Source: Rhizobium sp. Q54
GTDB taxonomy: Bacteria; Bacteroidota; Bacteroidia; Flavobacteriales; Flavobacteriaceae
Direction: 5' to 3'
Length of the DNA stretch: 7,237 nucleotides
Assembly: GCA_943324395.2 (NCBI GenBank)
Contig: CALPLL020000093.1
Span: forward strand, 1-7,237
Under the pieces are notes generated by a model. That model ran no database searches. It saw nothing but the letters and a program-made list of their open reading frames with translations, and had not been told where the DNA came from. Of this stretch, positions 6,901 to 7,237 are shown in pieces. The translations under genes and the position numbers were made by a program. The first letter of the stretch is position 1, and each line of letters begins with the position of its first letter.

Positions 6901-7237
6901 TACAACAATTGTACTCTTTACAACGAACAGCTACTTATCTATGGTCAACAGGCGAGACTACAGCAACAATCAATCCAAGTTTAACTCAAACAACCCAATA
7001 TTGGGTAGATATTACTTTAAATGGTATAACTTGTAGAAAGAACATAACTATAGCAGTAGTTCCAAATACGACTCCTACAGGTAGTACTAATCAAACACTA
7101 TGTTCGGCTTCTACAGTTACCGATTTAATGGCAACTGGAACGGGAATAAAATGGTACGCCACAGCCACAGGAGGAACGGCATTAGCTTCCACAACTGCTC
7201 TTGTAAATGGGACTACTTATTATGCTTCTCAAACAGT
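3990..7237 (+). CDS. Giant secreted LamG/Ig-like mosaic surface protein (3' end outside window)
   Basis: An extracellular multidomain protein, probably an adhesin or glycan/protein-binding surface protein; no catalytic domain is visible. By hand translation the frame is open without a stop for 1082 codons to the window edge. An in-frame TAA at 3975-3977 makes ATG 3990 the first start. Signal peptide: MKNK, a hydrophobic core, likely cleavage before Q22 (IVYS-Q). Then LamG1 (about 31-252, GYWPFNGNAND to DDFGIWNRALTQSEIQQLY); Ig-like A1 (259-326); tandem B1 (333-412) and B2 (419-497); A2 (503-570); A3 (578-645); C1 (653-719); C2 (725-1024) interrupted by LamG2 (about 764-976); and A4 from 1029, cut by the window end. 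A repeats resemble the CHU_C-associated Ig family (Ig_7); B repeats resemble putative-Ig/PKD-like modules. Ser, Thr, Asn and Gly are abundant and paired cysteines suggest disulfides. By family analogy a type IX secretion sorting domain is expected at the unseen C terminus; that is inference. Confidence 0.92.
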   Translation, partial: MKNKLLLLVFGLIISSQIVYSQLPSYVPTNGLVGYWPFNGNANDQSGNGLNGTVTGATLTSDRNGVSNSAYSFNPSIASKISIQTQAVTGTGLLNQFSIVMWVKANRVANFISESSFCPGSVDVSMANSNQNWAFVPSNAGVNLGVGFSLGTNGIMVSEHANNILVSRLSNASTYSNFVHVAIVYNANNSYLYVNNVLVRTRSMYCSANTKGIPSLITLGSALYSSNFSGIIDDFGIWNRALTQSEIQQLYIACTTPAPTGIAAQNLCSGSTVANLSATGTTIKWYTTTSGGTALASTTALVNGTTYYASQTVNGCESRTRLAVTVSLNNLVSPASSSQTLCINTALMPITHTTTGATGIGSVTGLPAGVIAYWSANTITISGTPTVSGTFNYRVPLTGGCGTVYATGIIIVNPNNTVTAASVFPTTCINTALQVINHTTTGATGIGIATGLPLGVSATWSSNTITISGTPSVSGTFNYSIPLTGGCGGYATGTIIVNTNPAPTGSVNQSVCSGSTIANLTATGTAIQWYASATGGTPLPSTTVIVSGTTYFASQTVSGCESPSRLAVTANFLIVNAPTGNAIQYFCGQSTIASFVLNGSSVKWYATSTGGTELPLTTLITNGAFYYASNNINNCESSTRYAVRGYIKNTGLTASSTTVCGGSPVTLTASDSTSASPTFLWSTGDTTASLVVTPQVSTTYWVDIISFGSSCRKYISIIVNNPTVTASNAFLCQPGTVTITANSQAGLSTNSCSSTILSTNLQSNLLAWYPFCGNVNDQTSNNNNGTVTGTTTYVNDRNNNPSSAFFFNGATKIQIPHNNSLNAFPFSVSAWVKSSDLSPGHIIGKYENATWNGWTLWSDPKGSGFYLRGRNSALISGYDDYPEFSTSPVNDNSWHNLVFVADQYSGRIYLDGVLQDTQLWRGTPGVANSSWPMIIGYYAHTYVGIGTETGYFNGATDDIGVWGRALTDVEVQQLYSLQRTATYLWSTGETTATINPSLTQTTQYWVDITLNGITCRKNITIAVVPNTTPTGSTNQTLCSASTVTDLMATGTGIKWYATATGGTALASTTALVNGTTYYASQT
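4080..4742 (+). other. LamG-like domain 1 (coding segment)
   Basis: Residues 31-251 of the mosaic protein form a concanavalin A-like jelly-roll domain. It opens with GLVGYWPFNGNANDQSGNG, includes the central FSIVMWVKA strand, and closes with DDFGIWNRALTQSEIQQLY, the usual last strand and helix of Bacteroidota LamG modules. Such domains usually bind glycans or proteins; the ligand here is unknown. It has cysteines at 118, 206 and 254 but lacks the cysteine seen in PFCGN of the second LamG domain. Confidence 0.82.
4764..4967 (+). repeat. Ig-like repeat A1 (68 codons)
   Basis: Residues 259-326. The unit begins with PTG, has C268 nine residues after the proline, W285 in IKWYTTTSGGT 17 residues later, and C316 in NGCES 48 residues after the first cysteine. 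The same spacings occur in A2 and A3. It ends in RLAVTV. It resembles the CHU_C-associated Ig-like family. Confidence 0.85.
4986..5225 (+). repeat. Ig/PKD-like repeat B1
   Basis: Residues 333-412, with C342 and C401 59 residues apart and the core motifs HTTTGATGIG, TGLPAG, NTITISGTPTVSGTFNY and PLTGGCG. The TGLPAG...ISGTP pattern resembles putative-Ig (He_PIG-like) modules. It is followed directly by the related B2 at an 86-residue offset. Confidence 0.82.
5244..5480 (+). repeat. Ig/PKD-like repeat B2
   Basis: Residues 419-497, a tandem copy of B1 with C428 and C487 again 59 residues apart and the same motifs (HTTTGATGIG, TGLPLG, NTITISGTPSVSGTFNY, PLTGGCG). It is one residue shorter than B1 after the second cysteine (GGYATG against GTVYATG). 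Confidence 0.82.
5496..5699 (+). repeat. Ig-like repeat A2 (68 codons)
   Basis: Residues 503-570. PTG opening, C512, W529 in IQWYASATGGT and C560 in SGCES keep the A1 spacings exactly. It ends in RLAVTA. It follows the B pair directly, so the two B units sit between A1 and A2. Confidence 0.84.
5721..5924 (+). repeat. Ig-like repeat A3, divergent (68 codons)
   Basis: Residues 578-645. C587, W604 in VKWYATSTGGT and C635 in NNCES hold the A spacings, but much of the rest differs: FCGQSTIASFVLNG replaces the usual CSGST-x-ANL-x-ATG, and the last strand reads RYAVRG. It is probably an older copy of the same fold. Confidence 0.78.
5946..6146 (+). repeat. Ig/PKD-like repeat C1
   Basis: Residues 653-719. 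C660, W681 in FLWSTGDTT and C711 in SSCRK, with the TTYWVDI strand. This intact copy shows what the uninterrupted C fold looks like and serves as the reference for the split copy C2. Confidence 0.78.
6162..7061 (+). repeat. Ig/PKD-like repeat C2, split by LamG domain 2
   Basis: Residues 725-1024. The first piece, TASNAFLCQPGTVTITANS (725-743), aligns with C1 up to TLTAS. The second piece, from about TATYLWSTGETTATINP (980-996) to TCRKNITIAVV (1014-1024), aligns with the rest of C1. C732 to W985 is 253 residues against 21 in C1, while W985 to C1015 is 30, exactly as in C1, so a net 232 residues are inserted at one loop. Confidence 0.78.
6282..6917 (+). other. LamG-like domain 2, nested in repeat C2
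   Basis: Residues about 765-976. It opens with LLAWYPFCGNVNDQTSNNN, has FSVSAWVKS and WHNLVFVADQ strands, and closes with DDIGVWGRALTDVEVQQLY, closely matching the ends of LamG domain 1. C752 and C772 are a likely disulfide pair that domain 1 lacks. It lies inside a C-type Ig-like repeat, not between repeats. Confidence 0.82.
7074..7237 (+). repeat. Ig-like repeat A4, cut by the window end
   Basis: Residues 1029-1082 plus two bases. PTG opening, C1038 and W1055 in IKWYATATGGT keep the A spacings; the second cysteine would lie past the edge. Its last 70 bases match A1 at 66 positions. Confidence 0.82.

Noticed and set aside
4764..7237. CRISPR array or short tandem repeats
   Set aside because: The periodic similarity is protein-level repetition of about 68-86 codons in one open frame, with no identical short repeats separated by unique spacers.
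3990..7237. Frameshift or pseudogene in the surface-protein gene
   Set aside because: Hand translation gives an uninterrupted frame through all 1082 codons; the odd C2 repeat is explained by a nested domain and not by a broken frame.

Overview
The window looks like chromosomal DNA from a flavobacterium-type Bacteroidota (Flavobacterium or a close relative). The clues are the AT-rich composition, start codons preceded by A-rich leaders without a Shine-Dalgarno sequence, a TAnnTTTG-type promoter element, a lipoprotein family typical of Bacteroidota, and a giant secreted protein built from LamG and CHU_C-type immunoglobulin-like modules. This assignment is an inference from style, not from a marker gene.

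Layout, all genes on the + strand: (1) bases 1-1869 are the C-terminal half of an RND-family efflux permease whose start lies before the window. (2) Bases 1870-2059 hold a strong rho-independent terminator and, directly after it, a roughly 66-base sequence that folds into a long interrupted stem-loop and resembles dispersed structured elements of flavobacteria. (3) Bases 2060-3658 encode a 532-residue lipoprotein with a Big_5-type Ig-like domain and an apparent internal duplication. (4) Bases 3659-3989 are a 331-base AT-rich gap with a candidate promoter, a 12-base palindrome and two back-to-back leader hairpins. (5) From 3990 to the window end an uninterrupted reading frame of 1082 codons runs off the 3' edge. 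It encodes a secreted mosaic protein: signal peptide, LamG, Ig-like A, two B repeats, two more A repeats, a C repeat, a second C repeat split by a whole LamG domain, and the start of a fourth A repeat.

The three genes appear to be separate transcription units: a terminator closes the first and a long regulatory gap precedes the third. There is no sign that they form one pathway, although all three products are predicted to act in the cell envelope or outside it. The most interesting signals are the LamG domain nested inside an Ig-like domain, the nearly identical and synonymously diverged A1/A4 repeat segments 2310 bases apart, and the structured element after the RND gene. I see no CRISPR array, tRNA, rRNA, transposase or defence system.
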